The notes: generated by a model from the letters alone, not told the origin. A stretch of 64,000 nucleotides of DNA from Lytechinus pictus (GCF_037042905.1 NC_087247.1:40895920-40959919); one strand, 5' to 3'; shown: positions 37,082 through 48,559, counted from the first letter of the stretch. Numbers and translations are program-made.

Positions 37082-38560
37082 TCAGATGTCACATTTCTTC
37101 CAGAGGTATGTTTGATTGCTGTAACTACATCTCTTTTTTTTACCTTTGTCTATTTTAATAAATTCATCAACATTTGCATACATAGGAACATGGCCTTTAC
37201 CATTAACCAGTGCCTCATCTTTTACCAAGTTCTTTTTCTCATTATTTCTTTTCATATTTGACACATCAGAACAATTAGTTCTCTTTACTCTGATCGTTTT
37301 CTGAAACTGACCTTTCTTATTCCTTTTTTGTGCTTGTCCTTTCTTGCCACCAGCATAAACTCAAAAAGATTGTAAACACATATGCATCTTGATACTGTTT
37401 TTCATTAGACAAGGCATTTTTAACAGATGATAAATCCTTTGCTTCTTTCACTGCATCATTGCTTTTACTAGCTTTTGTCAGATCTTTCACCGTATTCATG
37501 ACGAATGATTCCAACTCCTACTTCTTGCATATTGGTTTCACTATCGAGTGTTTCTCCATGCAATTCAGTACTTTCTTCAAATTCAGGATTACTCTCAGAG
37601 TCCAATGGTATTGTTGAATCATTTTCCACATCTAAATCTACACACACATCACTTTGTTATGAATTATCTCCTCATTAGAAATTTGACTCTGAAGACTACC
37701 GGTATTGCTTTCATGACCAAGTTGAATGAAACATGACTCCTGATCTGATTTTACTTTTAGCTCATTACATGTAAGTTCAAACTGAGTATTATTAAGATTG
37801 CACTGCAATGACCTTGCTAATCTCAAGCAATGATTGTGTATACCTTTCACAGAACAAGTGTAGAGTAGAATACTTTTCCAATCTCATCAACGCATCCAGA
37901 TTGGTTTCTTCCATGAGGGTCAAAGATGCATTTAGAGCAATGTTCTGTCCGCGGACGACCCTAAAATTGACCCTTTTTTTGCGATTTTGGTAATGGTCAT
38001 GCAGTCCCTAAATAACATTGAGTGGCAGTACCGGGTGATATATATGTCTGTACCTACCACATTTACATATGTTGTGACAAATGGACCATTGAAAACAATG
38101 TGTATACATGTTATCTGAATGAATTCATGGATTTGTATAATTTCATGTAAGCATTTAAGAAAAGCTTACAATGCACTTCGTGCCTACTGACAATACTATG
38201 TTTTAAAATCAAAATGACTCAACCTCAATGGAACTCCTACCAAATACCGGTACAACAATACAAAATTTATTATCTCCTACTCTACCTCAAAAATAATTTC
38301 TTAATCTGAAGATAGCATTTTATGTTATAACTCATTGCTTGATGCAACTTGTAAATGATCTATGCCCCATTAGCAGGTAGTTTTTATGGCCTGCCGACCA
38401 GAATTGGCCCATATCGATTCTCCAGAAGGCCAACATTTGCGCTCCATCATTATACCTGATGGCATCTCGTATTTAATACTAGATCTTGAAGACCTTCCCA
38501 AATAAGGCACAATGAATACTGCAGTATCCCGTCCTGCCTAGCTTCTGCTGTGTCATGGGT
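37082..38560 (-). pseudogene. degenerate coding-like stretch of unknown family
   Basis: Read on the minus strand, successive frames carry hydrophilic protein-like text broken by stops and frame changes: IHNHCLRLARSLQCNLNNTQ, then ESCFIQLGHESNTGSLQSQ, then VMNTVKDLTKASKSNDAVKE, then MKRNNEKKNLVKDEALVNGK. Upstream a NWNCPVCTHD-like piece (about 38540-38570) suggests a Cys-rich start. Base composition is less AT-biased than the flanks. I do not recognise the family. A dead transposon-encoded protein is the likeliest reading, since no splice structure repairs the frame. Confidence 0.3.
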
Positions 38561-39459
38561 GCAGACAGGACAATTCCAATGAGGACCTGTACATTATGTA
38601 TTTTTGATGAGTAAAGGAGGGATTTATTGAGATGGCTCCTCATCCTTTAGAAGTTCTACATGTAGTGTAATAAAGAGTGACATTCTATATCTCTTGAGAA
38701 AGGTTCTTCTGTTGAATTTATAAAATGTTCTTCAATATCAGAGTTGTTGGTTACTTCACATCTTAGGTGTATACACATAAATATTGTTTCCCACAGAGAT
38801 TGAACGTTGATGACACAGCACTAGTAAAATATGTCCATACAAATCTATGATCAGCTAACCATTACATAAAGAGTTGTAGTTACACACAAATACCAGTTGT
38901 GGTACAAATCTCATACCGAATCCAATTAAATGACCAAGTGTCTTTGTCTGGAGAAAAATATGTGCCAAAGGATTCTTGAATGATTGATTGTGTAATGTGC
39001 TTGACCTCATGCAAATTTACCCTTTTTGCAATAGCAATATGGATATGGCCATTGCTGGTTGGCTGTAACTCCTTTAGAAAGGTTGCCAGGTGTGGATGTT
39101 ATGCTGTCAATTGTATCTTGTTGAATCGGGTTCCACACTTGTTGAAGTAACTCCATGGCAACTTTGTGTCTGTATGCTGCTTTAGTGTGTCCAGGCCCCT
39201 TTCTTGGATATCCCTTAAGGATTTCCTAAATCTGGATGAATATAGTAAATAACTGTGCATGTTATTACTGGTTAGGGCCGAGTCAATATGTACAGTACAC
39301 GCCTTTCAAGTGATCGTTAAAGCATAAAAATGTATCGATTTTGGCACCCTTTTGGCGGAAGTAAGTAAAAAATTCCTGAAAAGTTGATGAAAGATGATGG
39401 TACTTTCAGTTCATGTCACACTTAGTCAATTAACATGAAAATCTACCTCTGGGTCCACA

Positions 39460-40038
39460 TTAAAGGGATCGTTTAACTTTGTGAGCAGCTGATTTAAAAA
39501 ATTCTCAAACTGAGTTGAAACGTGCGTATGAGTGCCTGTATTTGTCCTCAAAAACCCTGAAACAGACCAAAATATAGGATGAAAAACTCTAATTTAGATA
39601 CAAGTAGCAATTTATTAGCCTGATTTTGAGAACCGTCTAATAGACGGGTTCAGCTTATGACCAGTTTTCTCCAATTCAAAAAGTCCGTTGGCTATTTTGA
39701 CTGCCTTCTGTTGTGTGTATCTCCTATACACACACTATTAGCTGCACTGTACATTCAGTGTATACCTTGTACACACTGTATGTAGGTCATGCTGTGTTCA
39801 TCTAGGATTAATGTGTTGTGGTGCACAGATTTCCTGTATACACATAGTCATTGAAACCAACTCCCAATTATTCCAAACTTTGGTTTACATCTCCAAGGTT
39901 TTAAAATTGATCCTGTTAATATAATACTTTGAAACTTTTGGGATGGTATTTTTACACTATAAGCCTAATGTTTAGCCCATTTTCAGGAACCAAAAGGAGA
40001 ATTTTTTAAATCAGAACAAAGTGAAATGATCACTTTAA
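39460..40038. mobile_element. TTAA-flanked MITE, copy 2
   Basis: TTAA occurs at both borders (39460-39463 and 40035-40038). The left end 'ttaaagggatcgtttaac' shares 'ctttgtgagcagctgatt' with the copy at 1510-1896, and the right end is its inverted partner ('atgatcactttaa'). An internal duplicated 'gtgtatacctt...acacactgtat' patch lies near 39760. Confidence 0.7.
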
Positions 40039-40796
40039 GAATATATAAAAAATAATCAAAATTTGGGCTATACACAAATTACAAAATTCTTAGAAAAGTT
40101 ATATACCTAAACTTTATGCCAATTGATAAGCCAAGAATGATAGGAATCATTAATATTGAATATATTTATGCCGTATATAAAAATCCATAATGCACTACAA
40201 CATTGATGGCTATTTCATGGATGTGAAGGTACATGTATGAAATGTGACATTTCAGCAAGGAAGGCTGGTTTCTCTTTTTTAACTACCACCAGCCGCCTGT
40301 TTATTTATAGGGTTTAAATGTTTTCATAATAAACGCAATGACTTTGGCCTACCACATGTCATTACTGATGCAACATTTGTATCATTATCACAGATACAGT
40401 TTTCAAACCATGATTCACTAAGCCATGGGCTTGTCTATATTGTCAACAAGTGTAAGCTATTGAAAATGAAAAATGAAAAAAAAAATTGAATTAAAATCCA
40501 TAATTTATTGTTCGAAATAGACATGAAATGAAATACTCCAAAAATTTGCTTTGCCCAATTGATCATGGGCCCAGCAGCCGCTGTGCAGTGCCAGATCGAC
40601 TCCTCTTTAATGTTTGCTAGAGTACCTGGACACCTCGCTGATCCTGTTATATCTCAAGTACACATGAACATGAAGGCTTTACCTGAGACTTTAGGGAGGT
40701 GCTCTCTGGAAGTTCAGAGCAGACATTCTTTCTATGGTCAATCCATCTATTGTCATTGGATGGCATATAAACTCCTCAAAAAAAGTTTGGAAATCT

Positions 40797-41545
40797 GACT
40801 TTGATCGATAATCCCTCCTCGATTTTAGTAAATATCAATGTGTAATTAATATCAATGAATAGAGCATTTAATTCTCTTTAAAATTATACCCTACATGATA
40901 TGATAATGGTTCACATGGAGATGCAGTGCCTTGAAATGTAGGGCAAGGTTAAAATTCAAAAGTTGCAAAATGACACAATATTGAAAGTCACTGTTCTTTT
41001 TTTTCTGTAGTGATGAGTGAGTTTCTCAGCGGTTTGTTTTGACTTTGATCGATAATTCCTCCTCGGCTTTAGTAAATATCAATGTGTAATTAATATCAAT
41101 GAATAGAGCATTTAATTCTCTCTTTAAAATGATACTCTACATGATATGATTATGGTTCACATGGAGATGCAGTGCCTTGAAATGTGGGGCAAGGTTAAAA
41201 TTCAAAAGTTGCAAAATGACACAATATTGAAAGTCACTGTTCTTTTTTTTCTGTGGTGATGAGTGAGTTTCTCAGCGGTTTGTTTTGACTTTGATCGATA
41301 ATTCCTCCTCGGTTTTAGTAAATATCAATGGGTAATTAATATCAATGAATAGAGCATTTAATTCTCTCTTTAAAGTGATACCCTACATGATATGATTATG
41401 GTTCACAAGGAGGTGCAGTGTCTTGAAATGTGGGGCAATTTGAAATTCAAAAAGTTGCAAAATGACACAATATTGAAAGTCACTGTTCTTTTTTCAGTGG
41501 TGATGAGTAGTACTGATGAGTTAGTTTCTCAGCGGTTTCTTTTAA
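40797..41545. repeat. three tandem copies of a 245-bp unit
   Basis: Units start at 40797, 41041 and 41287 with 'gactttgatcgataat' and end in 'gtttctcagcggttt', so periods are 244 and 246 bases. Copies are very similar, differing by small indels (for example 8 versus 4 T in the 'ttctttttt' run and an insertion 'agtactgatg' in the third). The high similarity implies recent amplification. Confidence 0.9.
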
Positions 41546-42417
41546 TTGTTTTCATGCACCTTAACATCAACATTTACATGGAATCAAACACACCTCTGCA
41601 CAAGCAAACACATAACAAACAAACAACATGCATGGGTATTTCAAACCACGACTCAAACCATGTTATCTCACAGAACCATCACTACAGAAGTAATTTGAAT
41701 GGATTATCATCTCTATCATGTCTATTGACACAGACAAAAGAATCATGTTCCGTATTGACCCTCTGCTCGTATTGCAGCATTTCAATTCAGACCTCATCCA
41801 GCAATTTTGAATCCTGCTCTTTTCGCGATGGCATGATCATAACAAGCATGGTATCATTTTAAAGACAATTTAATGATCTTTTGAATGATGTAAAATATGC
41901 ATTGTGTAAAATTGGGAGTTGGGAGAAATTAATGGTCAAACACAGATTTTCAAACTTTTTTTGAGGGGTTTAGATTACTAGGGAGCATGTACATTACATT
42001 GGTATGTACATTACAGCTTGCACTTCTATTTATAGGTTCTTCAATAGTACATAACACTCCTTCCCCATCACTTAGTTTATTGATCAAATCAAAATAAATT
42101 TTCATATCCATATTCCATGTCACTTGTAGAATCAACATAATATCGTCCAAATAAAATGTTCTTCTTTGCATACTTCCAAACATTTTCCTTTTAGCACAAA
42201 TAATTTATACCTCCTGAATGCAAGTCAAATAATCAAATGTAGCTGCTACTTGGAGATCCAAGGAAATAATTATTACTCCTCCTCAGAGATCCAAAGAAAT
42301 TATTATTACTCCTCCTTGGAGATCCAACAAAAATTGGTGCATGCATTAAAAATTCTTTATGTTCTTTCTTCTTGGGGCTAAAACAAAAGCATGCATGCAT
42401 CCTCCTCCTCCCTGGGA
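41546..42417. other. tract with a short tandem repeat
   Basis: No gene is seen. At 42240-42335 three copies of about 37 bases repeat 'ggagatccaa' and 'ttattactcctcct'. It may belong to the 3' flank of the gypsy element, but no LTR was recognised. Confidence 0.4.
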
Positions 42418-42720
42418 CTACTTGTAACGTCGATCATGAACAAGATATCTGTTTGTTCTCCCTGTAGATGTAGCTTGTTCCAGAGGAGGTGATGTTAGTC
42501 CATCATGCTGGTCATGTGATGCTGGTGAAAATGATATATCATCCTCATCTTCAAAGGTGGATGAAGGAAAGTCATCAATGGGTCCTTGTATGATATGGTC
42601 AAGATGTACATGTCTCTGTTTATCACTAACTTGAACAACATATGTCACTGAGCTTGCATAATGACTCCATCGTCCCACTTGTTTTTCCCTCTGAATGCAC
42701 GTACCATAACACGCTGACCT
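42418..42720 (-). pseudogene. gypsy integrase C-terminal region
   Basis: The frame reads VTYVVQVSDKQRHVHLDHII, the familiar tail in which the last strand of the integrase C-terminal domain is followed by a (R/K)HVDH motif, then an acidic tail to a stop at 42418-42420. It is cut off from the rest of integrase by the small MITE at 42723-42827. Confidence 0.7.
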
Positions 42721-42722
42721 GC

Positions 42723-42827
42723 GACCCGTTGCATAAAATTTTTGATGTGTTTTTAATGTGTAATTTTCAATGGCATAATTTTGTTTGCCGGAGTTTTTTT
42801 ATGGAAAAGTTTTATGCAACAGGTTCC
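42723..42827. mobile_element. 105-bp MITE inside integrase
   Basis: The left 'gacccgttgcataaaattt' and the right 'aagttttatgcaacaggttc' are inverted copies. It breaks the gypsy integrase frame. Non-coding. Confidence 0.7.
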
Positions 42828-43089
42828 AGGTGTAAATTGACGAATGCTGGTACGCCCTCTGTCATGGATTTTCTTGACAGCAGGTTGCTTCTTTTCCACT
42901 GCTTCAGCCAAAGTTGGTTTGATGAGACTCATATGAGTATGTGGTTGTCTCTTCGACAGTAATTCGGCTGGTGTTCGTCCAGTTGAGGAATGTTGAGTAT
43001 TGCGATAAGTGAAGAGAAAGTGGGCAATTTGGTGCTGGGTAGTCAAACCACTCTCCTTATATGCCTTTAGATTCTGCTTCAAGGTTTGA
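42828..43089 (-). pseudogene. gypsy integrase, post-catalytic region
   Basis: Reads AQTLKQNLKAYKESGLTTQH, then FLFTYRNTQHSSTGRTPAEL. The 'YRNT.HS.TG.TPAEL' phrase is a hallmark of gypsy integrases just after the catalytic glutamate. The SINE at 43090-43403 separates it from that glutamate (GPAER), which lies on the other side. Confidence 0.85.
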
Positions 43090-43403
43090 GCATTGTGGCC
43101 CAGTGGATTAGTCTTCTGACTTTGAAACAGAGGGTCGTGGGTTCGAATCCCAGCCATGGCGTAATTTTCTTCAGCAAGAAATTCATCCACATTGTGCTGC
43201 ACTCAACCCGGGTGAGGTGAATGGGTACCTGGCAGGAATTTATTCCTTGAAATGCGTGTGCGCTGTAATCTTAGTAATTACGGCTGCCAAGCTACAGCTG
43301 GGGTTATAATATCCAAGTCCTTTGGAAGCGCATAGAGACATTATTCATATTCATAATGTGATATGCGCTATACAAGAACTGTATATTATTATTATTATTA
43401 TAA
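43090..43403 (+). mobile_element. full-length tRNA-derived SINE with (ATT)n tail
   Basis: The tRNA-like head has an A box near GGCCCAGTGGATTAG (43098-43112) and an exact B box GGTTCGAATCC (43140-43150). The central body holds 'cccgggtgaggtgaatgggt'. The tail 'ggaagcgcatagagacatt' plus 'gcgctatacaaga' ends in (ATT)n at 43385-43402. The tail matches the LINE 3' end at 12728-12790 and the piece at 49225-49303, so the SINE probably used that LINE for mobilisation. It is inserted in the gypsy integrase. Confidence 0.85.
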
Positions 43404-43905
43404 CGTTCAGCAGGTCCATTTGATGAAGGATGATACGGTGGAACTCAAATATGATTCACCCCATTCTTCTTGAAGAACTCTGCGAGCTGCGAAGTAATGA
43501 ACTGAGGTCCATTATCTGATACAAAATGTTCAGGGAGTCCATGTGTGGCAAATATGTGCCGTAGCACATCAATCATAGCACTAGTTGTTGTCGTTTTCAC
43601 AGGGAAGAATCCCATCCGCTTGGAATAAACATCAACTCGAAAACATGAAGAAATGCTGGCCATCTAGCTCTGTAAAATTTTGCATGAACTCGTTCCCAAA
43701 CTCTTGAAGGCCATTTCCATGAGTGAAGCGGTGCTTCAGTTGGTTGATTTCTCGTATTGAGACACGTGTGACAGTTCCCTGCCATTGAGACAATGTTTTT
43801 GTCCAAATTAGGCCACCAGAAGAAACTTCTAGCCAAGCTCTTTATACGACTCATAACAATGTGCCCATCATGTAGCTCTGTCAGCAACTTCATCTTAGTC
43901 TGCAA
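43404..43905 (-). pseudogene. gypsy integrase zinc finger and catalytic core, frameshifted
   Basis: The zinc-binding part has LHDGHIVMSRIKSLARSFFW and later CHTC (H2C2 type). A frame change near 43665 leads to the core: VDVYSKRMGFFPV holds the first catalytic Asp, HFVSDNGPQFITS the second, and NGPAER the Glu, after an in-frame stop that follows NHI. Two lesions therefore disable it before the SINE is even considered. Confidence 0.85.
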
Positions 43906-44677
43906 ACATTTTGGTGTTAATGATAACTCTTAGTCCCCATATTAAGACATCTTGCTCAACAAAAAGTTCATGCTGGCGATGAAAATATGGTTTCAGACTA
44001 TCATCATCCACTGAGTTTGGCCATTCTCTCTGTTTGTACTGTACAACTTGTGATAGAATTGGGTCCTTTGCTGTAGCAGGAGCAATCTCTTGTGATGTCA
44101 GAGGTAAATCGTCTAGGTGATTGTAATGAAAAATGTTCTCTTCATCATCCTTTATAGTATGATTCACTTTCATTGGAAGTCTAGACAGGCCATCTGCACT
44201 CATGTGATGTGTACCACTCTTATACTTGATGTCATAGCTGTATGCAGACAAGACTAAAGCCCAGCGTTGCATCCTAGCTGCTGCTATCGTTGGAACACCA
44301 GATTTTGGACCTAATATGGTAACAAGTGGCTTATGGTCCGTTATGAGAGTAAAGTGACGTCCATAGATGTAAGGGTGAAACTTTTTCACTCCAAAGATCA
44401 GGGCTAAAGCTTCCTTCTCTAGCTGTGCATAATTCCGCTCACTGCTTGTTAGTGTGCGTGAAGCGAATGCAACTGGCCGCTCTTCTCCATTTGGCATGAT
44501 GTGTGAAAGCACGGCCCCAACGCCATATGGTGAGGCATCATAAGCAAGGCCTAGAGGAAGATTCACATCATACTGTGCGAGCACTTGAGAAGAGACTAAC
44601 TCATCCTTAGAAGCCTCAAATGCTTTCTTGCATTCTCGAGTCCATTTTCATGGTGTCTTGCTTGATAACAACTCAAT
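43906..44677 (-). pseudogene. gypsy RNase H domain
   Basis: The frame is open for over 220 codons. WTRECKKAFEASKDELVSS leads in, then LAYDASPYGVGAVLSH (catalytic Asp), FASRTLTSSERNYAQLEKEA (catalytic Glu), TLITDHKPL (catalytic Asp) and the domain end HHMSADGLSRLP. This order is specific to Ty3/gypsy RNase H. It is the best preserved part of the element. Confidence 0.9.
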
Positions 44678-45308
44678 TGGTGATTTTAAGTACGGTGTTG
44701 AAATCTGGTGTTGGTGTTGTGACAACACCAACACCCGCCACAACACCATACTTGAAATCAGGCTGGTGTTAGGATTGACCTCGGAAAATATGGCAGTTCG
44801 TGTTGAAGGATGGTGTTGTCGTCTGCTGAACCCAGCACTGCGGCTGGTGTTGACGATCTACATGCAATTTCCCCATTCCCCAACACCAACCCCAAGGGAA
44901 TGGGAAAATCATGATTTCAAGTTCGGTGTTGGTGTTAGCAATCTCAAGCTCATGAACAGACGGCGAACATGATGAAACATCCCCGTAAAATTAGCTTTTA
45001 CAGTTAAGATCAAATCATTTGAGCTTTATATATTTTGATGAAGAATAATGTTCACTCCTTCAAATTCTTAAATTAATTAAAGCATTGGTATTCTGTACGA
45101 TGAGAATTTAATGCATTTCTCTCCAATTTCATTTTCGTCGTTGAGACTTCTCGCGTGAAGTTGAGATGATTTAGCAGCGCAAATGCGTGACGTCATGTGC
45201 TATCAATAACGCAATCGTTATCATCCCTCTGAACCTAGCACGGTGTTGGAGCTCGGTTCAGCTGCCTTTTTACTCTCAATACCAATCACCGAACTTGAAA
45301 TCACCCAT
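44678..45308. mobile_element. GGTGTTGGTGTT MITE, copy 2, inserted in gypsy RT
   Basis: The ends 'ttggtgattttaagtacgg' and 'gaacttgaaatcaccca', plus clusters of GGTGTTGGTGTT, match the element at 18426-19060. Immediately left of it lies RNase H leader sequence and immediately right the RT N-terminus. It therefore stands where the RT palm domain should be. Short inverted 'actcaat' flanks it. Confidence 0.8.
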
Positions 45309-45478
45309 TGAGTGGATGAATACTTTGGAAATGTAAACCAAGTCAAGGGTACTGGAGTACCTGGTAGGATACCAATCTGAGAAGTGGATAATACATCAGG
45401 ATACCCCTTCACGAAGTCAGTAGTGTGTGTTGCATTCACTTGTTCAAAGTCACTATAGTTGAAAGTTAGAAGCATCAT
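45309..45478 (-). pseudogene. gypsy reverse transcriptase N-terminal fragment
   Basis: Contains the typical start of a gypsy RT: F...YPDVL.....G.LPGTPVPLTW, the motif normally some 40 residues before the first RT strand. The frame then runs into the MITE. No YxDD or other palm motif exists anywhere in the copy. Confidence 0.75.
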
Positions 45479-45874
45479 CTAATCTGCAGCCTTCTTACTG
45501 ATCAATGGAGTAAGGTCTTCTTCAACAATGACATAATCTACCTTGTACTTCAGTTCAGTCACCGGGTTGACTGTCTTGACCTTGCACTTCCCTATCGAGT
45601 CAGAAGATGTCCGATTCCACATTTGCAGGTGTACCACCTCAGGGCGTATTACGTCAGTTGATCGTAGGTACTTTCTTGGCAGTAGATTGACCGTGGAACC
45701 ACAGTAAATTTGGAATTTGACACGCTGGCCATTGAGTTCCATCATGCAGTATACTGGTCCTCTGTCCGTTTGAACTGCATTGACAATCATGTTCACAGTG
45801 CTTATACTCTCACAAGATGAGGTGTCACTGTCTGAAGTGTTCTTGTTCTCTCGCACTCCATGAACTTTGTTCAT
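45479..45874 (-). pseudogene. gypsy aspartic protease domain
   Basis: The frame contains VYCMMELNGQRVKFQIYCGS then TVNLLPRKYL. In active relatives the position before CGS/TGA is Asp, here Tyr, so the catalytic residue is lost. Flanked upstream by the zinc knuckle and downstream by the RT start. Confidence 0.8.
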
Positions 45875-46000
45875 TCCACAAACCTTGGAGGCTTTGAAGT
45901 GATTCTTTCTTTGGCAGGCAGAACAGGTTTGTCCTCAAGCTGGACATTTTTCTTTCCTCAAAGGGTGAGACCGACAACAGAATTTGCAGGTAGGAAGGGT
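45875..46000 (-). pseudogene. gypsy gag zinc knuckle remnant
   Basis: Reads CKFCCRSHPLRKEKCPA, a stop, then QTCSACQRKNHFKASKVC. Two Cys-rich knuckles in the form seen before gypsy proteases. The stop stands where Trp is usual. Sequence upstream is not recognisable as gag. Confidence 0.65.
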
Positions 46001-46097
46001 ACTCTATTACTGAGCATGAGTGCGCCCTCTAACTGAATATACATTATAGGTTATCAGTTGAACAAATCACATAAACAGGATACTGTTACAGTATCCT

Positions 46098-46204
46098 ATC
46101 CACTGGTAGTAAACATTCAACCCTCGAATTTCCTCCTTATTTTTTATGAAGTGCCACTTTAACACACGAGTCTATGGGAAATGAATTAGGCCTGTGAAAC
46201 CTAT
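46098..46204. repeat. direct repeat, copy 1 (partner at 47479-47599)
   Basis: 'tatcctatccactggtagta' through 'gaaatgaattaggcctgtg' recurs 1.38 kb away with a few changes and a small insertion. Same orientation. It could be a pair of insertions of one family or the ends of a larger decayed element. The 1.3 kb between them has no recognisable retroelement coding. Confidence 0.7.
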
Positions 46205-47478
46205 ATCTTAGACTATATAGCCTATTACAAGGGGAATTCCCTAGTGGATGAAATACCAGCCCAAACTCTTCAGTAGCAAATTATTTTCACTAGTATACAT
46301 GTTTCAATCATCAAGAGGTCCAAAAACTGAACTTAATGGCTATATATGCAAGGCTATATAGGGGGTATATCAGGTAACGAATTGTGATTAGTAGCTATGT
46401 GTTTGTATACCGAGGCTATAGGCTGTGTAGGCTAACGTTATTCTCTGGGTTGCATGTTTTCGTGTTTTTTCGTATACCAACAATCACTGCTGTATTCGTG
46501 TATAGCACCCATTACAGGATATACTGAACATCTGAAAGGCCTTGATCAATTTCAATTGTGAAAATGGTTCATGGGAAAGGGATGGAGAAGAGAGAACTTT
46601 AGAATTTGACTGAAGAGTGATGGATTCAAGAAGGAGGGGGTTATGGGTAGAGAAAAGCATAGTAAGTATGTTCGAGGGGGGGGGGGGGGGGTGGCTGAGA
46701 ATGAGTGCTTCTGCTATCTTTTTCTAACTTTTACTTATTTTTAGCCCCTCTCTCCCCCCTTCTCTCTCTTACACCCCTTGTCATAGGAAGATATTAATGT
46801 ATAGTATGCTTGTATATTAATTCTCATTTCTTTTTATTTTTATCTCATTTAACTCATGTAAATCTGGTATTTATGTTGTGGGCAGTTCTTGCATCCAGAT
46901 ATGCACACTATGCATATCTACACTTTTGCATTATAGGACTTTGGGCCCTACATTGCATCCATTGTTGAACTATATATAGGCAGGTAGGATGTGTGTAAAT
47001 CCATAGCGCACTAGACATATAGGAGTAATATTAAAATTGGTCATTACATAATACATAAGTACATTTCATGCATTTCTTTGTGATAAAGTGAGTGTACAGA
47101 TGTTAAAGAAAAGCTAGGAAGGTAATTTAAAAAGAAACCTTCATGTGCGATATAATAAAGGTTATACACAGGCCTCACTACAACTGGCAGGCAAAAGATA
47201 TTCAATTGAGCCAACCAATTCTCAATTTTTAAATTTGATATTGCTGATTGACAAAAATGAATGAATATGACTGACAATCTAACACTGATTGTAGGGAGGG
47301 TACCTACTTAACTTCCTTTTTCCACATGGGAAAGATATATCACTACTATGGAACTATTTTTTTACTGGCGGAAGAATTAGGGCCATTTTACTCTCTGAAG
47401 TGACAAATTTGATCCCGTTAGGTGTACCGGTAGTCTTCATAAATGCCGATTTATTTTTAAAATGAGCTGGTCAGATAT
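46205..47478. other. gene-free tract between the direct repeats
   Basis: No gene is supported. It includes a 16-G run (46676-46691) next to a pyrimidine-rich patch (46741-46775). Confidence 0.4.
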
Positions 47479-47599
47479 GTATCCTATCCACTGGTAGTAA
47501 ACATTCAACCCTCGAATTTCCTCCTTTTTTATGAATTTTTTTAAGTGCCTCTTTAACACACAAGTCTATGGGAAATGAAATAGGCCTGTGAAACCCCAA
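47479..47599. repeat. direct repeat, copy 2
   Basis: Matches 46098-46204, including 'aacattcaaccctcgaattt' and 'gtctatgggaaatgaaatagg'. Confidence 0.7.
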
Positions 47600-48559
47600 T
47601 GCTTTGTATTTTCCTGATGGATCGATGAGCCTGGTACATCCTATTTCTAATATCCCCCCCCCCCCAAAAAAAAAAATGTTAAAGGTGATTATTAAAACTA
47701 GAAAAAAAATTCCAGCAAAAATGTGTAAAGGGTTAATGGATTTAACAAATTCTAAAAGTAAAAGTGAGCAGCATGACCTGTCTAATTATGTCCACTTTCT
47801 AGATTGAAGAAATGAAATGCAAAAATAATAAAAGACACATATTCATTTGCCAAATATCTGTGATTGAAATTTGTAATCTATTTGGTTTACTAGTTATAAT
47901 TAATTACTATAATAATTCCAGTATGAGTGTAGTCCTCTAGACCTAGTAAGTAACCTATGGGGTTAAATTTTAGGTTTTCACACTTTTGAAGCAAAAAATG
48001 ATAAGCTTGAACTTAGTGGCATAATTTTTTCTCATATTCATTTTTACATCCCATCACTCATCAGATATTCTGATTAGCCAAAAGAATTGCAGCTCACATT
48101 AAAAAAAATGTATACAAACATACATCACTAACACGTGCACAAACATTTAAACCAAACATCAAATTTAACTCTTAGGTTTAGGCCTACCTTTGATTTGATA
48201 TTCAAAAAAATTTGCATCAACCCAAACTTCCAGCCCCCCCCCCTTCTGGGTATCTAATGGTGCGTCCCTACGCATATGTCAAAATATGTGGTTTATTTCG
48301 TATCTCACAATTCATTGGAATTGGCTTGGCTATATATATGTCTGTCTGTGGATCTCTGTGTTAATCAAATATATCATCACATCATAATCATCGTCATCAT
48401 CATTGACCAAAAGTCACCAAATCACGATCAAACTGATAAGACAAACCACCTAATTCGTCCGCATGACAAATTAAAATCTAGTTGCTAATTAATTTTTACT
48501 AATTTATGCGTAAAATCAAAACTTCACTCTAATTATTAAGTGAATAATGTCCTCTAAAA

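Larger units (their letters stand above)
42418..46000 (-). mobile_element. degenerate Ty3/gypsy LTR retrotransposon, gag-pol remnant
   Basis: On the minus strand the order is gag zinc knuckle, protease, reverse transcriptase N-terminus, RNase H, integrase zinc finger, integrase core, integrase C-terminus. This is the Ty3/gypsy order. The copy is dead: there is a stop in the zinc knuckle, a substituted protease active site, no RT palm domain, a frameshift and stop in integrase, and three later insertions (44678-45308, 43090-43403, 42723-42827). No LTRs or upstream gag were found, so both ends are truncated or too decayed. Confidence 0.9.

Noticed and set aside
43096-43170. A functional tRNA gene on the plus strand
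   Set aside because: Same reasoning: it is the head of a SINE that continues to an (ATT)n tail and interrupts a retrotransposon gene.
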